DNA of 61,514 nt from Chara braunii (GCA_003427395.1 BFEA01000078.1:3145181-3206694); one strand, 5' to 3'. Counted from the first letter of the stretch, positions 1 through 10,654 are shown. The notes: a model not told the origin generated them from the sequence alone. Numbers and translations: made by a program.

Positions 1-46
1 CTGGTCTGAGCCTCCAAAACCTCAAGAGGTCTAAGATGGCCACCAC

Positions 47-50
<4 letters not shown>

Positions 51-135
<85 letters not shown>
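51..135. repeat. (CT)n microsatellite
   Basis: Perfect CT dinucleotide run of about 85 bases near the left edge. ORFs reading Ser-Leu through such tracts are not genes. Bases 136-219, between this run and the DUF4360 stop codon, hold no recognisable feature and would be the 3' flank of that gene. Confidence 0.97.
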
Positions 136-139
<4 letters not shown>

Positions 140-219
140 GCGGCCAAACTTGGACCGACTCGTCCTGTCCATTCATCTGCTTCAGCGACGTCGGCTTGGA
201 GGCCTCTAAATCTGGAGAC

Positions 220-816
220 TTAGCACTGCTTCCAGTTGAAGTAGTAGACGAGCTGGAACTTGGTGTCCGAGGAATCGAGCGCCATGACGGCCTTGCTTCC
301 TTCCACCCTGACCACCGACTTGATATTGAGATTAGGAGTGTTGTTGCACTGGCTCCAGACAGACGTCGTGAAGTAGTCCGTGAACTCGAAGCTGTCGACA
401 TACTTGCCCGTGAGNGTGCGGCTGACACTGGGGGTGCCAGTCTGCCCCGAGAAGTAGAATTGCGTCTCGTAAACGCCCTTGGATCCTGCGGCAACGTCGG
501 CGAATCCACGGCCGGTCACCTGCCCCAGCGTGTAGCTCCAGCCATCAGGATAATTCACGGACATGGAGATCTGGCACGCCTTCCGCTTATCCGCAAGCAC
601 TCCGTCGGTGGTGGCCACCATCCCGCCGAAGATGAAAGTGATCGTCTTCGAGTCGCTTGAGTAGACGTAGTTGCTGTTGCTCCAGCTGCACCCGGTCCCG
701 CCAAATGTGACCCAATTAATGCTCACGGACGGGGGTTGCGCAAGTGCAGGTGTGGCAGCTGCAATCAGCAGAAGCAAGGCCGCCATAATCACAGTTGAAG
801 ATACGCCGTGCGCCAT
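220..816 (-). CDS. Secreted DUF4360-type protein, copy 1
   Basis: A 198-aa protein when read from the ATG at 814-816. The open frame extends to 885, but the codon there is GTG, while the ATG at 816 has a good context (A at -3, G at +4) and opens a textbook signal peptide: MAHG, a hydrophobic run rich in Ala/Leu/Ile, and a likely cut after ALA before QPPS. The mature part reads as a small all-beta secreted domain with the DUF4360 pattern: GxGCSW near its start, a central strand ITFIFGGM, the RKxCQ and YPxGWSY motifs, a segment FYFSGQTGTPSVSR, then SxWSQCNN and a C-terminal WKQC. The five Cys suggest disulphides in an extracellular protein. DUF4360 proteins are known from fungi, bacteria and plants, and their molecular function is unknown. 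Stop TAA at 220-222. One base (415) is n, leaving one residue undefined. No intron is needed. Confidence 0.8.
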   Translation of the reverse strand: MAHGVSSTVIMAALLLLIAAATPALAQPPSVSINWVTFGGTGCSWSNSNYVYSSDSKTITFIFGGMVATTDGVLADKRKACQISMSVNYPDGWSYTLGQVTGRGFADVAAGSKGVYETQFYFSGQTGTPSVSRXLTGKYVDSFEFTDYFTTSVWSQCNNTPNLNIKSVVRVEGSKAVMALDSSDTKFQLVYYFNWKQC

Positions 817-920
817 TGTCACCCTCGCTATGACGATCTCACTCGTCTCCGCCTCGAAAGCGCGACAGAAAACTACAACTTCCACGTGCTCCTTCCCAAT
901 CAGTTCCTACCGGCCCGCCT

Positions 921-921
<1 letters not shown>

Positions 922-972
<51 letters not shown>
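922..972. repeat. (CT)n tract in the 5' leader of the DUF4360 gene
   Basis: About 25 CT units, read as (GA)n on the coding strand, between the TATA box and the start codon and so probably in the 5' UTR. GA-rich leaders can bind GAGA-type factors in plants; such a role here is inference. The same tract occurs at 21956-22006 in the second copy. Confidence 0.9.
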
Positions 973-975
<3 letters not shown>

Positions 976-1055
976 TCATTTCCACAGCGATTGCCTGCTC
1001 TTGCAGTCACGTTGCTGTCCGTTTCTTGTGCTTTGTCGGTGCTGCTGGCTGGGTC

Positions 1056-1063
1056 TATATATA
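1056..1063 (-). promoter_or_regulatory. TATA box of the DUF4360 gene
   Basis: TATATATA followed on the minus strand by GACCC, 240 bases upstream of the ATG at 816. A start site about 30 bases downstream would give a leader of roughly 200 nt containing the (GA)n tract. The duplicate lies at 22090-22097. Confidence 0.55.
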
Positions 1064-1440
1064 TGTATTCGTCGGCAAGTAGCGCACTAGAACCTCGTTA
1101 CGGACCGATGATCAGAAGGTACCACGGCGCACTCTTCGACCTGACAGGGAAATGCGAATGCGTAGTGCGCGCTGAACTCGAACAGCCGTGGCAAAGGCCA
1201 TGCTTACGCTCGTACTGTCCTGGACGTACTTGGGCAGCTTTCTTGTCCAGATACGGGCGAGTAAGGGCAACGTGCGTTTGCCGTAACGCATTCACTACCG
1301 CTCTCCGACGTGGTAAGATAGGACAGTGGCGATGGGGGAGGTTTGCAGAGTTGTTGAATGTCGGTGGGCGATGCCGTGTCGACACTCGACCACCTGTCAT
1401 CACTAAACGAGGCCATATTAAAGCCGCCGTAGTTGCTTGC

Positions 1441-1570
1441 GTGTGACGAGCCCGCACGTGCCATTGCATGGGGCGTCATGATTCTCTGTTGCGTGTGACG
1501 CGTACAACCCCGCACGTGTGACGCTAACACCTTTCCCGAAACTATCGCTTGCGTGTGACGCGTACAACGT
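1441..1570 (-). promoter_or_regulatory. Upstream cluster of repeated CACGTG and GTGTGACG motifs
   Basis: About 400-500 bases upstream of the TATA box. The string TGCGTGTGACGCGTACAAC occurs twice (about 1490 and 1550), GTGTGACG four times, and the G-box core CACGTG at 1455-1460 and 1513-1518. CACGTG and TGACG are binding cores for plant bZIP/bHLH factors. The clustering and position suggest a regulatory module, but this is inference and the block could be repeat debris. Confidence 0.35.
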
Positions 1571-1734
1571 GCCATGCCATTGGGCAGGAATTTGGGTCTC
1601 GCTCCGCGACTCAGCAAATGTACAAAATCAGAACGAATCTTCGGCTAGAACACGGAAGGTACACCGCCATATTATTTTATTTTTCTTTACTTCTTATTAT
1701 TATTATATTTGTTTTTTTTTAAGGGCAACGGCCT

Positions 1735-1872
1735 TGAGATATCATCATTGAGCTGACCGGCCCCAGGCAATTCACAAGTATTTGGTTTTACTCATCAATC
1801 TAGTTCCAGTATCCGGATTCGAACACCCGTCTGTATTTCAATAGTTTATGGGTGTACCCACTGAGCAAGGGC
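1735..1872 (-). repeat. tRNA-derived SINE fragment, minus strand
   Basis: Read on the minus strand, an A-box-like TGCTCAGTGGGTA lies in 1855-1870 and a B-box GGTGTTCGAATCC in 1813-1829, the spacing of a tRNA-type Pol III promoter. The downstream part (1735-1800) matches the linker and second head of the dimeric SINE at 3320-3805. No cloverleaf good enough for a working tRNA is seen. Duplicate at 22769-22906. Confidence 0.6.
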
Positions 1873-1889
1873 ATTGATTTTTTTGGATA

Positions 1890-2510
1890 ATTTGCAAAAT
1901 ACCCCCAGAAGTTGAGACATCTGCCAAAATGACCGTTAATGATTTAGATAGGCCGAATGCCCCTCTGACACAAAAAAAATGTTGTGGAATACCCCTGGCG
2001 TGGGTGGACACCCGTTCTTTGCAATATACCCCTACCCGGTTCCGTCTAACTTTGCCAAATGCCCCAGTACTTGTCCACTTCTCCTAGACGCTATTGCAAA
2101 AGGCCGGGGCCTAAACGGGGAGGTCCAGATTTCAAAGTTGCGGCCTGACAGGGGCACAGCAGAAAGATTTCGGCCCAAAAGGGCATTCCCCTCTACCCAC
2201 ATGTTTCAGGATCATTCTCGCATATAACTCAATTTGTGAGGATATTTTGGAAATTACGATTTTTCCTGTTTTTAATTCCGCTCTGTTGTAGAGGCCGAGG
2301 CCAAAACGGGGAGGTCCAGATTTCAAAGTTCTCTTCGCCTGACAGGGGCACAACAGAAACATTTCGGCCCAAAAGGGCATTCCGCTCTACCCACATGTTT
2401 CAGCGGCATTCTCGCATATATCTCAATTTGGGGTTATTTTGGAAATTACGATTTAATTATACCCCTGTTCCTGTTTTTAATTCCGCTCTGTTGTAGAGGC
2501 CAGTCACTGA
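1890..2510. repeat. Repeat with spaced TGCCCC-type motifs and an internal tandem duplication
   Basis: A/T-rich sequence in which short blocks such as AATGCCCC, ATACCCC and AGGGGCA recur every 20-40 bases. Bases 2100-2290 and 2291-2503 are a direct duplication (both begin AGGCCG and share GGGGAGGTCCAGATTT and CCCAAAAGGGCATTCC). The style resembles the inner arms of the foldback at 57896-59232. It is probably part of a TIR element, but the matching terminus was not found here. Duplicate at 22924-23544. Confidence 0.55.
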
Positions 2511-3319
2511 GTACACAGTGATCACCTGGAGCACTACGCCGTGGGTGTCCTGGAATATGAGACCACCTCCCATCCCATCCTCGCTTCAATACTCCTAGCG
2601 CACCCCCTATCCCACTATCCTACCTCACTGTAACCTCAGTGTGACCAGCACTCAGGACCATTACCCTACCGATGCGCAGGTAACTGGGACAGAACAGCAG
2701 TGATAGGCACAAGGGCTGATAGGTTGCCCAGCGCTGGTGGAAGCGGAATTGGACGAGCCTTGTCGAACGGGAACTTCGGACGCCAGGCCCAGACAATCTA
2801 CTACAGGCCCCAAGAGACTCTGGGCCCTAGGTTTCAGACAGGGTAGCACCCATTGAAGCAGTCTTACCGTCATTCCCCTAGCTTACCCAAGGCCAGGCGG
2901 AACTCGGACAGGGCCCTACGTTTCAGACAGGGTCTAAGCCTTATATATAGCCACTAGACAGTACTACCCGAATATCACTAGGAACTCCGGTGGCCCATAC
3001 CTGTCCCTACCGCAGATACGAGACCCCACCCAGTGACTAGATCCCCCCAGTCTGATAGTTGTGTAGTCCGCAATGTATGTGTATACCCAAAGGCTGTGTA
3101 TGCTTCGTGTATCTATGTATGAAGATGTACAGACAGCACTATGTGTGGAAACTTGTGTATGTAGCCCGTAGGCCATGTATAATTCGCAAGCAATGTGTAT
3201 GCCCGAAGGCTGTGTGTGCTCTGTGAATCAGTGTATAGAGATGTATAGGCCGCATCATGTCGTATATCAAAGAGAGAACGGGGTAAGCTGGACAAGGACC
3301 CCCCAAAGTCCGAACCAAG
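2511..3319. other. No recognised gene
   Basis: Only short ORFs without family features. The string CTACGTTTCAGACAGGG or close variants occurs at about 2830 and 2913, and short imperfect repeats around GTGTATG fill 3075-3240 (three loose units of about 60 bases each mentioning GCCCGAAGGCTGTGT-like text). Duplicate at 23545-24353. Confidence 0.4.
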
Positions 3320-3805
3320 CTCGAACCCGTGACCTTGTAACATGTAATCGAACGATTCTACCATGTGAACGACTGGTGGAAATGGCACGAAAATGTGATA
3401 TGCCAGACTGGGGAGGTCAACAAAACACCCAAGACCAACGCCCCCACGCAACCCATGTGAAACCCAGAACCAACATACAACACCATGAACAACCCTTGGG
3501 TGGTGCGCAGGCAGTGTCTGTTGTAGTACCATGCGTCAGCCCAAGGGAGTGTGCCCAGCCGTGTGTCAATCTAACGCCCTGCTGGTGTCCATGCGCAAGG
3601 TTGCAATTGAGTATTGAACCCGCAACCTCATACCACAATGCGCATTTCCAACCAGTGCTCTGGTCTTGAGATATCATCACTGAGCTGACCGGCCTGGGGC
3701 AATTCAGAAATATTTGGTTTTACTCATCAAGTTCCATCATCTGGGTTCGAACACCGGTCTTTATTTCATCAGTTCAAAGGTGTACCCACTGAGCTAGGAT
3801 CTTGG
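3320..3805 (-). repeat. Composite (dimeric) tRNA-derived SINE, minus strand
   Basis: On the minus strand head 1 has an A-box TAGCTCAGTGGGTA (3782-3796) and a B-box GGTGTTCGAACCC (3742-3757). A linker of about 45 bases follows, then a second A-box-like GTCAGCTCAGTGATGA (3675-3695) and B-box GGTTGCGGGTTCAATAC (3612-3632). A third B-box-like GGTCACGGGTTCGAGC lies near 3322-3340 after about 250 bases. Serial tRNA-like heads are typical of dimeric SINEs. Duplicate at 24354-24839. Confidence 0.6.
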
Positions 3806-3865
3806 TTTTTTTCCTTTGTTTTTTTGTCTTTTTTGCATGTGGTGAGTAGTGGAGCAAGGCCCTTA

Positions 3866-4108
3866 GAGGCTCGCCACACAGGCTGTGGAAACTCAAACAA
3901 TTTCGACAGGTGTCAGAATAAAATTGAAAGCCGGCGGTGGACAGTTTACCCCCCCCTTCGCCACACAGGTGTTGAGGGGCAAGGTTTTTGGTCATGGCCG
4001 TCACACAAAAGTCCATGACAATTCAAATTCTGACACCTGTCAATTTTTTTCTAGCCGCACGTCTTCAAAAGTCTGTGTGGTAATGCGACAGCCTGTGTAG
4101 GGAGCCTC
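3866..4108. mobile_element. 243-bp MITE with 23-bp TIRs and TTA target duplication
   Basis: Left terminus GAGGCTCGCCACACAGGC and right terminus (complemented) GAGGCTCCCTACACAGGC form imperfect TIRs, flanked on both sides by TTA (3863-3865 and 4109-4111). A second inner inverted repeat pairs GACAGGTGTCAGAAT (about 3908) with its complement near 4030. A TTA duplication and this size fit PIF/Harbinger-type (Tourist-like) MITEs; the superfamily call is inference. No coding capacity. Duplicate at 24900-25142. Confidence 0.7.
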
Positions 4109-4193
4109 TTAATTTTTTATTTTGTTCTCACTCCAGATAAGTTCGCTCTCAACGACCGCCAAGAAAGCTAGGCGGCTGGATACAGCGCGGCTC

Positions 4194-4224
4194 CTTTTTT
4201 TTTTTTTTTTTTTTTTTTTTTCCC

Positions 4225-4266
<42 letters not shown>

Positions 4267-4267
4267 C
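4194..4267. repeat. Poly-T tracts
   Basis: Two T runs separated by CCCAAGG, probably minus-strand poly-A tails of retroposed sequence. They recur at 25228-25301. Bases 4268-4474 contain no recognisable gene. Confidence 0.85.
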
Positions 4268-4569
4268 CCAAGGCTTTATATTACCACTGACAAACAATAG
4301 AGGCTGAGGTCCTCACAGTCTACCCGGGATTCTGGGAGCATTACCCAGTTTTACTTACGGGGTGGCACCACACCCCAAGGGGACCAACCCCCTGGACTCG
4401 CAAGTGCAATAAATCAAAACTAGTCCCAACCGGCATACCTGTCCCTAGTGCGGGCCAGGGGAGCCTTAGCTCCTATAGGATCCACGGCACTCACTCCAGA
4501 CCACACTTACCTCCATCTACTGCCCTCCTACTGTGGAGATATACGAAGTACAGAGGTACTTAGTCCAGG

Positions 4570-5136
4570 CTTAACAGCCAATCGTCCAATCCTAACTTTC
4601 CATCTTGGATCTTGGCCAACCTCCCCAAGATCGTCCAGGTTTCTCTGAACCAGCTAAGGCCTGCGGCTCTCTTGCTTGTCGAAGTGACCTTGCGCCTCCA
4701 GTAGGACTTGATGCTTCGTCTGACTTGGAGCGTTACTGCTGCCTTGATTGACTGATCTGACAGAAACCAGCCTGCAAATACACTTTTGTTGCGTACCTCC
4801 CAGATAACCAAAAAAAGACAAGCTCTAAGAGTTTGAGCAACATAACCCCAGCCCTTGTCTATAGCAAAACCTCCAGGGACACCGCCGAACCGGATTCAGC
4901 AGTCCCAGTGTTCGAGCCACCAAGCTACGAAACACCCGCAGCCGCGGTCGTCGCGGGCACGACCGCGGCCCGCCAAGGCCGACGGGAGAGGGGGTTGGGG
5001 GTGGGGGTTTCAGATTGGGGTACTGGGACCCCGAACCTACCCCGTCGAACCAAAAAGAAATTTAAAAATAATTTTCGGGGGGGTCATTTTTGGTGTGTGA
5101 AAAAATGAATAACATACAATCTAGGCTACCAGAGTG
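4570..5136. repeat. Diverged repeat, left half interrupted by the Penelope-like element
   Basis: Aligns with 25500-26026, including CAGCCAATCGTCCAATCC at the start and ATACAATCTAGGCTACCAGA at the end, but with many substitutions and indels, unlike the near-identical block to its left. Here the sequence is cut at 5136 by the element 5137-11308 and resumes at 11309. Bases 4475-4569 are absent from the other copy. Confidence 0.75.
5127..5136. repeat. Left target-site duplication of the Penelope-like element
   Basis: TACCAGAGTG, matching TACTAGAGTG at 11309-11318 in 9 of 10 positions. The related unoccupied locus reads CTACCAGAGTGGCCCGGGG at about 26026. Confidence 0.75.
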
Positions 5137-5776
5137 TATGTTACGCTTATTCAGCATAAACACGAAATGGCCGTAATCACTCCACGCATGCACAACAGAA
5201 CCAGCAAGAATTAGGGGAGGAGGAAAGAGAGAGAGGAGGGGGGAGAAGATGAGATAGGGAGAAGGGAGAAGACCACACCATCAAGAAGAAGAGAAAAGAT
5301 GACCACAGGTGTCCCGAACGCGACTTGAAATCGATTGATAAGCAATAAGGCTCAAAGCCGGAACAAACAGCTCCGACTGGCGTTACGATCCGGCCGGTTT
5401 TGCCTGGCCGCCAACCAGGACTCTTCAGGGGTCTAAGTCACTTGACAGACACCTATCTAGAAGACCTACTTATATCAATAGACCCGTAGAGAAGACGTCA
5501 AAATCACCACGAACCGGCCGACAGAAAAAAGTCACGTCACCAAACCCAACGCAGGCCTACAATTCAACTCCTTTAAGACACGAGGTCTAGTACACTAACC
5601 ACAAGAAGACATCCAAATCCCATGTACATAGCATAGATCAGCCGAACCCAAGAAACTATTGAACAACGCAGCAGCCAAAAGTACCGGGTTCAAATCATCA
5701 CAAGAAAAAGATTTAAGTCTCATAGTATACTCAGTACTAGCAGTAACCGTATCCCGTATTCAGGAATGGCCGACAC
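5137..5776 (-). repeat. 3' pseudo-LTR of the Penelope-like element
   Basis: Begins TATGTTACGCTTATTCAGCA, like the repeat at 10655. It contains a GA-rich stretch (about 5217-5300) and the decayed hammerhead-like fold. Similarity to the 5' copy fades at about 5776. Confidence 0.85.
5382..5441 (-). ncRNA. Decayed hammerhead-ribozyme-like fold in the 3' pseudo-LTR
   Basis: Same 60-nt layout as 10900-10959: stem I strand, CTGAAGA core, stem II with the same loop, second core segment, stem III, stem I return strand. Here the second core reads AAAA where GAAA is required, the cleavage-side triplet reads GCC instead of GTC, and stem I has an extra mismatch, so this copy should be inactive. Most differences from the other copy are C/T or G/A. 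Confidence 0.55.
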
Positions 5777-5805
5777 ATAGATCAAAACCCAACCAAAAAA
5801 AACGT

Positions 5806-6170
5806 AAATCACCGAGTACAACACAGCCCAAATAGTTACTAAGATACCCGACACAAAACCACTGCCTATTAACCTACACCGATACCCCACAAATAGTTAC
5901 TCAGACACTTGTCTCAAAGCCACTACCTATTAACCTACACCGAGTACCACACAGATGAACCAATTACTCAGATACTCGGCACAAAGCCACTGCCTGTTAA
6001 TCATCCACCGACACCCCCTCAAAATGCCGCAGATACCGTAACACATATTCAGCAATACCCGACACACAACACGCAACAAAGATATACACATCACCGAGTA
6101 CCGCACAGACCAAACGATTCCTCAGATGACCAGCACCAAGCCCCTGCCTGTTAGCATGCACCGATACCCC
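5806..6170. repeat. Minisatellite in the 3' region of the Penelope-like element
   Basis: Four diverged units of roughly 70-90 bases built around CACCGAGTACC, a TTACTCAGATAC-like block, CAAAGCCACTGCCT and TGTTAAC/ACCTACACCGA. It lies between ORF2 and the 3' repeat. No coding potential is evident. Confidence 0.65.
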
Positions 6171-6320
6171 CTAACAACGGGGGTCTTCAAAGTACCGTAC
6201 CTCATTCAAAAATTGACCCCATCATGTGAAGATAGGCAACCATTCTCTCCATAAACCTTCAAATCTTCGAGAAAATTTCACAAGAGCTGAGTCAAAAAAA
6301 AAATCCGGATACCCCCTCTT

Positions 6321-9104
6321 CTAGAGTTCACATTTTAGGGTGAAAAGAAAGGAACCCGGTACTACCATATCATCGATAGACGAGTATAACTTAGCTCGAT
6401 GGAGAAAAGAATTGATTACCGCCAGTTTCTGTTGACGGCTCGAGAACGAAACATAATCCTGGATACATTGAAACTTTACTCTGCCATTGACATCCTCCCT
6501 CTGATTTTTCATCATCGGAAAGCACAACAGTCCTTTCTTCCCTTCAAACACCTTAAGGACACACCTGAGGTAGTCCCAATAGTTAGCTTTACTGGTCTGC
6601 TCCAGAATTAGATTGTTATAATAACAACGACAAAACGAGTCAATGAGTCGTAACCCCTTATCCCACGAACACATGTCGTCTTTCTTACACACCACGAACA
6701 CAAAAGCGTCGTCAACTAATCTGAATCTTCGAAACAACGCGCCTAAACTGGTCAAGAACACAAACTCGTTATAGGCACATAGCAAGCACGCAAGAGCCAG
6801 ACTTGACGATTTTCCCATCAGTATACCGAACTTCTGACAAAGCAAACGCCCCGCAGCCCACACGTAGGTATGCTGAAGCTCAAAAGAAACAAATTCAAAA
6901 ATAGTAGAAAGTGAAATGCTCCTTCATCCCATATCCGCCCGACTAGTTAAAAGTTTCGCCACTTTCCCTTGTTTGCAGATCCCAATCGCAGAAACCCCTT
7001 TCTCCAACTTGATGTCAATAACCCATAAGATCGCATCCAATATCGAGCTATGCGGGAGATTAGAGAACATCTCCTTTATATCGAACGACGCACCCAGCAG
7101 GACATCAACACTCGTCAAACTGTTGTTAACCGCCTAAATGCCGGCTAGAAGTCGGTCAACACTCCGAAGGTTGAGATTGGATATAGCAGGAAGATTCCAT
7201 AACATAGCGTTGACCCTCGAGACACAACTCTCCCCCCAGCAGTTGAGCACTCGGGGTAAGAGGGGCAAATCGGCCTCCATCTCCCTACATCCTTGTGCTT
7301 AGGCAAACAGTATGCCTCTCCAAATGTCTCATTCTTCTTCCATTTCCCAACAGATCCAATGCCTTTTCCCAAGTTTTTCGTATACGCTGTCGCACATCTC
7401 CCTCGCACAGCTATCTCATCCTCGCCACAAAGAAAAAAAGCAGGATTGCCAAAGAACAAAGTTCGCACACCCTTGTACACGCAAATGTGTCACCCATATT
7501 ATGATCCATGGGGCTACATACCAACCCACGAAGTAACTCTTGAAAACGACCAACTTTATCTTCGAAAATGACTGCCTCGGAACACATCCCTCCCCACTTG
7601 TTAACAAAACAGCCATGAAGTAGGTCAGAAGATAGGAACTCAAACCCACAAGTCGGAAGCGATGGATGAGTTTTAAAGGAGCATAAATTTTGAGCACGCA
7701 GCTAAGAAACAGAGCGTAATCGAGAAGGTTTCACAATATTCTTCGAATTCCGAACCCAAGGTGGAAACAGCCCATGAACATCGTCAAATCGAAAAGATAC
7801 ATGCCCATCTAACCGCAGGAGAACCTCATCAGCCGCCGCAAAAGGACATCCAACATTCCCTAATTTAGCATATCTCCGAAAGTTCCGAAAAAAATCACCA
7901 ACACACTTATTGCGGCACCACACAACGCGCATGCATCGTACCAACATCCCTTTCCAACTCAAATTCACATCGAGATTGCCGATAATACTTTCACGTAACT
8001 TCCGAATACTCGACTTACAAAGTTGATCATCATAAGTTATCCGAACAACCACCCGCTTCCTAACGTGGATACCAAAACGTGAGAGCACATAGCGAGAGAG
8101 TAAACAACGCAACCTGCATCTGTTTTTTTTTTCGCTAAACGTACGAACGACTGTATAACCAGCAATCAGCGAGCCCAAGTTCCACAAACTCAATTCAACA
8201 CGTCTACTAGGATTACTCAAGAATACAACTAATGGGCCCTTAAGAGACAACGAGCGACTCAAGAACGGAATAATAGGATCAATAATAAGCAAGACCCTAC
8301 CCTTCAACTAATCACGAGAGTATCGCAACTCTTTCCTTCCGAACTCAGTCTGGTCGACACAACCTCCATAAAGTCTCTTCAAGACTTTCCAACAATTGGT
8401 CAACCGAGTACCCCTTACGCAAGTAACAACAACAAGATGCATGCACATAACTCTACATTTCTCAAGGATTTTTAGAAAGCTCACAAAAACAAGACCGTTA
8501 GTGCTATGAAACACGCAAAGGGAACCATGGTCAAACTCATTACCACGTTGTACCAGAACTCCTTTACAATCCTTCTTCCTCTTCTCCAACCTTTCCCGTG
8601 AACCCGCACAACGTCTTTTACACCGCTTCGGCTTATCATGGACAGTAAGAGCAGGGGGGCAAGCAATCTAATGAAAAACTTATCGGTCTCAATCGAATCA
8701 TCGGGCAAGCATCGATACAGAGGGACAATAGCATAGTTGTGAGCGCCACATCGAGGAAGCCATTGGTAGAGCTTCTCATTCCTTCGGCCTCCCTCGATAA
8801 CATTCTGGTGACAAGCACAATACACATGCTCCCTCCGACGGGAATGAAGATCTCTCTGTGTACTACCGGCATACGCATGACGTGCCCACGGAGAAGTAAG
8901 AACATAAACAATTGGCCCATTCCTGTCACTACAACTCTCAGAAGAAAGCGCCGCACGAAGTAGAAATTCACTAAGCTTGACACCCCACAGAATCGCACTC
9001 AGCAGAATCAAACCCACAAATCGCAGAGGTGAGAAGAACATTAACATCCTTGCACCGCAGCCACGTAGTGGATACAGAACGAATCCTACAATAGAAATTA
9101 ACAA
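6321..9104 (-). pseudogene. Penelope-like ORF2: GIY-YIG endonuclease + reverse transcriptase, frameshifted
   Basis: The nuclease lies first, at about 8915-8715: IVYVL matches the GIY side and YAGSTQ the YIG side, followed by RDLHSRRREH (conserved Arg and His region) and SIETDKFF with the likely catalytic Glu. I saw no CCHH finger, in line with the Chlamys group. The RT follows in several frames: PKHKDVGRWRPI (7303-7268), DIKEMFSNLP with the first catalytic Asp (7082-7053), GILMGKSSSLALACL (from 6827) and LVDDAF with the paired Asp (6716-6708). This set is typical of Penelope-like RTs, which are related to telomerase. Frame changes occur near 8590, 7700, 7480 and 7140. I could not place the CxC linker described for the permuted group, because frames are broken there. 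Confidence 0.75.
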
Positions 9105-9137
9105 TTCGCCACAAAAAAGTCGCGTTCGGGCATGATC

Positions 9138-10634
9138 CTAAGAAGTAGCCGAGTCATGCCCGTCGCCCTTATGGAGGTTGTCCTCCCCATCATCGGGGAT
9201 GTCAACAACATAATCCACCTTACCTATGCCTTTCCCAACGTCCGTACCGTTTTTGCTTTCGAAAGCACGATCGGCACGACCCTGTATGATAGCCTCCTTA
9301 GTAGGGTCCAACTTTGTGCATTCAATACCTTCTTTCTTGCAGATAGAGATAACCTCCTCCTTACGCAAATTTCGGAGCTGCTTACGTTCCTCACGTACAA
9401 AGATCTCTCTCCGGTTAACCAATCCAGCCAAGACCGTCTCCCCCGTGTCTTTACAGGCAGAAGGTCCCGCAGCGTCGTCCAACTTGTTCCTCAAGTTAGT
9501 TCCTCGAGCTCTTCCACTCGTCTCCAACTTAGCCATAGCCTCCTTTAATCTTTCGATTTCGTCTTCCGATTCCTTACGTGCGTTGACTTCACGCAATCCC
9601 ATTTCGTTTAGCAAGTCCACCTCACGCTGATGCCTTTCTACCATCGCTTTCACCTGCTGATCCACCCTCCCTACAGGACACGGCGAAGCACCCGGAGTCA
9701 CACGCGGTCGAACACGTGCAGCACTGCCTGGAGTCTGCCTGATCGCAATACTTCCACGCTTATTCCCAGGACGTAAGGCCTCGTTTCTCCATACCTCCAC
9801 ATTGGCTTCGGGTGCTTCACATTGCTTTTGCAAGGCACAAATGACTTCCTCCAGCGTCGCCCACCGTTTCCCCCTAGCCGCTCTATCTTCGGCATGCTCC
9901 GAACGAAGACGAGCAACCTCCTTCGACTCCTTGGCCACTCTTCCTCCGGTAGCAGACGTAGAAGCGCCATCATTACCCCGTTTGAGTTGCTCCACTTGAG
10001 CACGAAGCCTGGCAACTTGGTCAATTTCGATAACAACAGTTGAACGACCTGCATTGCACTGCCGACTAAGAGCCGCCACTTGAGCTTTCAACTTTTCAAT
10101 CTCACCAACATCACCTTAGTTCTTGCGGTTAACGACCTCGCACACTTTATCCAGTTTAGTCTACATTTTCTTGCGTAGTTATTTCTGCAGATCTTCTCGC
10201 CCCTTCTTATCTCGCAGTCTACGTTCCTCGTCATCCTTCTCCCGCTTCCTACGCTCATCTTGCTCACGTTCTCTCTGCTCCCTTGCCTCGTCCGCTTCAT
10301 GCTTACTGTTAATTTTCCCAACAATCTCTTCCAGCGTACTAACTCTTCTTACTAACCCATTGCCACCTCCACCTCCATTATACTGACCCGAGAAGTACGG
10401 CACAACAGTCCCGACGTTAGTAACAACACGCGCAGTCAACGATGGTTGCGCAGGAACGATAGCATTAGACAACTGACTTCCATTCAGCCTTCGATCAGAA
10501 AGCGGACAAAACCTGGAAATGTGGCCAGGTTGACCGCATTTATAGCAACTGAGGATTGCAGGCATAACTGGATTACCATTGGACGGTATGATGATGTTGT
10601 CGAAGCCACACGCCGGTAGTCTTACTTCTACCAC
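9138..10634 (-). pseudogene. Penelope-like ORF1: gag-like CCHC zinc knuckle and coiled coil
   Basis: One reading frame of about 498 codons interrupted by three stops near 10180-10115 (TAA, TAG, TAA). Residues 30-43 form a retroviral-type knuckle, CYKCGQPGHISRFC (10547-10506). After a Gly-rich stretch (QYNGGGGGNG) comes a highly charged helix (REQREREQDERRKREKDDEE) and, past the stops, a long heptad-like region with QVARLRAQVEQLKR, then a basic/Pro segment, a second coiled coil and an acidic tail. The layout suggests a nucleic-acid-binding, self-assembling Gag-like protein. It lies inside the target duplications, upstream of ORF2 on the same strand, so it belongs to the element. No ATG is seen at the upstream end (the frame opens with GTG at 10634), so the start is uncertain. 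Confidence 0.65.
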
Positions 10635-10654
10635 GGTTACTTCGTGAAAGAAAA

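Larger units (their letters stand above)
219..4474. repeat. 4.26-kb block duplicated at 21253-25473
   Basis: From 219 to about 4440 the sequence matches the second block at a constant offset of 21034 bases, with only a short patch of substitutions near 3139-3150 and one near 4440. The shared sequence includes the ambiguous n at 415/21449. Copy 2 starts one base before the DUF4360 stop codon, directly after a run of N. The match collapses abruptly near 4474 into a diverged relationship. This pattern points to assembly re-use, an allelic duplicate, or a very recent conversion. Confidence 0.95.

Noticed and set aside
816-885. Extended N-terminus of the DUF4360 protein
   Set aside because: The upstream codon is GTG, not ATG, and the added residues would bury the signal peptide.
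808-1446. Plus-strand ORFs across the DUF4360 locus
   Set aside because: They are antisense to the DUF4360 gene or read through the CT repeat as Ser-Leu; no family features.
4194-4267. Poly-T as transcription terminators
   Set aside because: The runs are far longer than Pol III terminators and sit next to repeats; retroposon tails are more likely.
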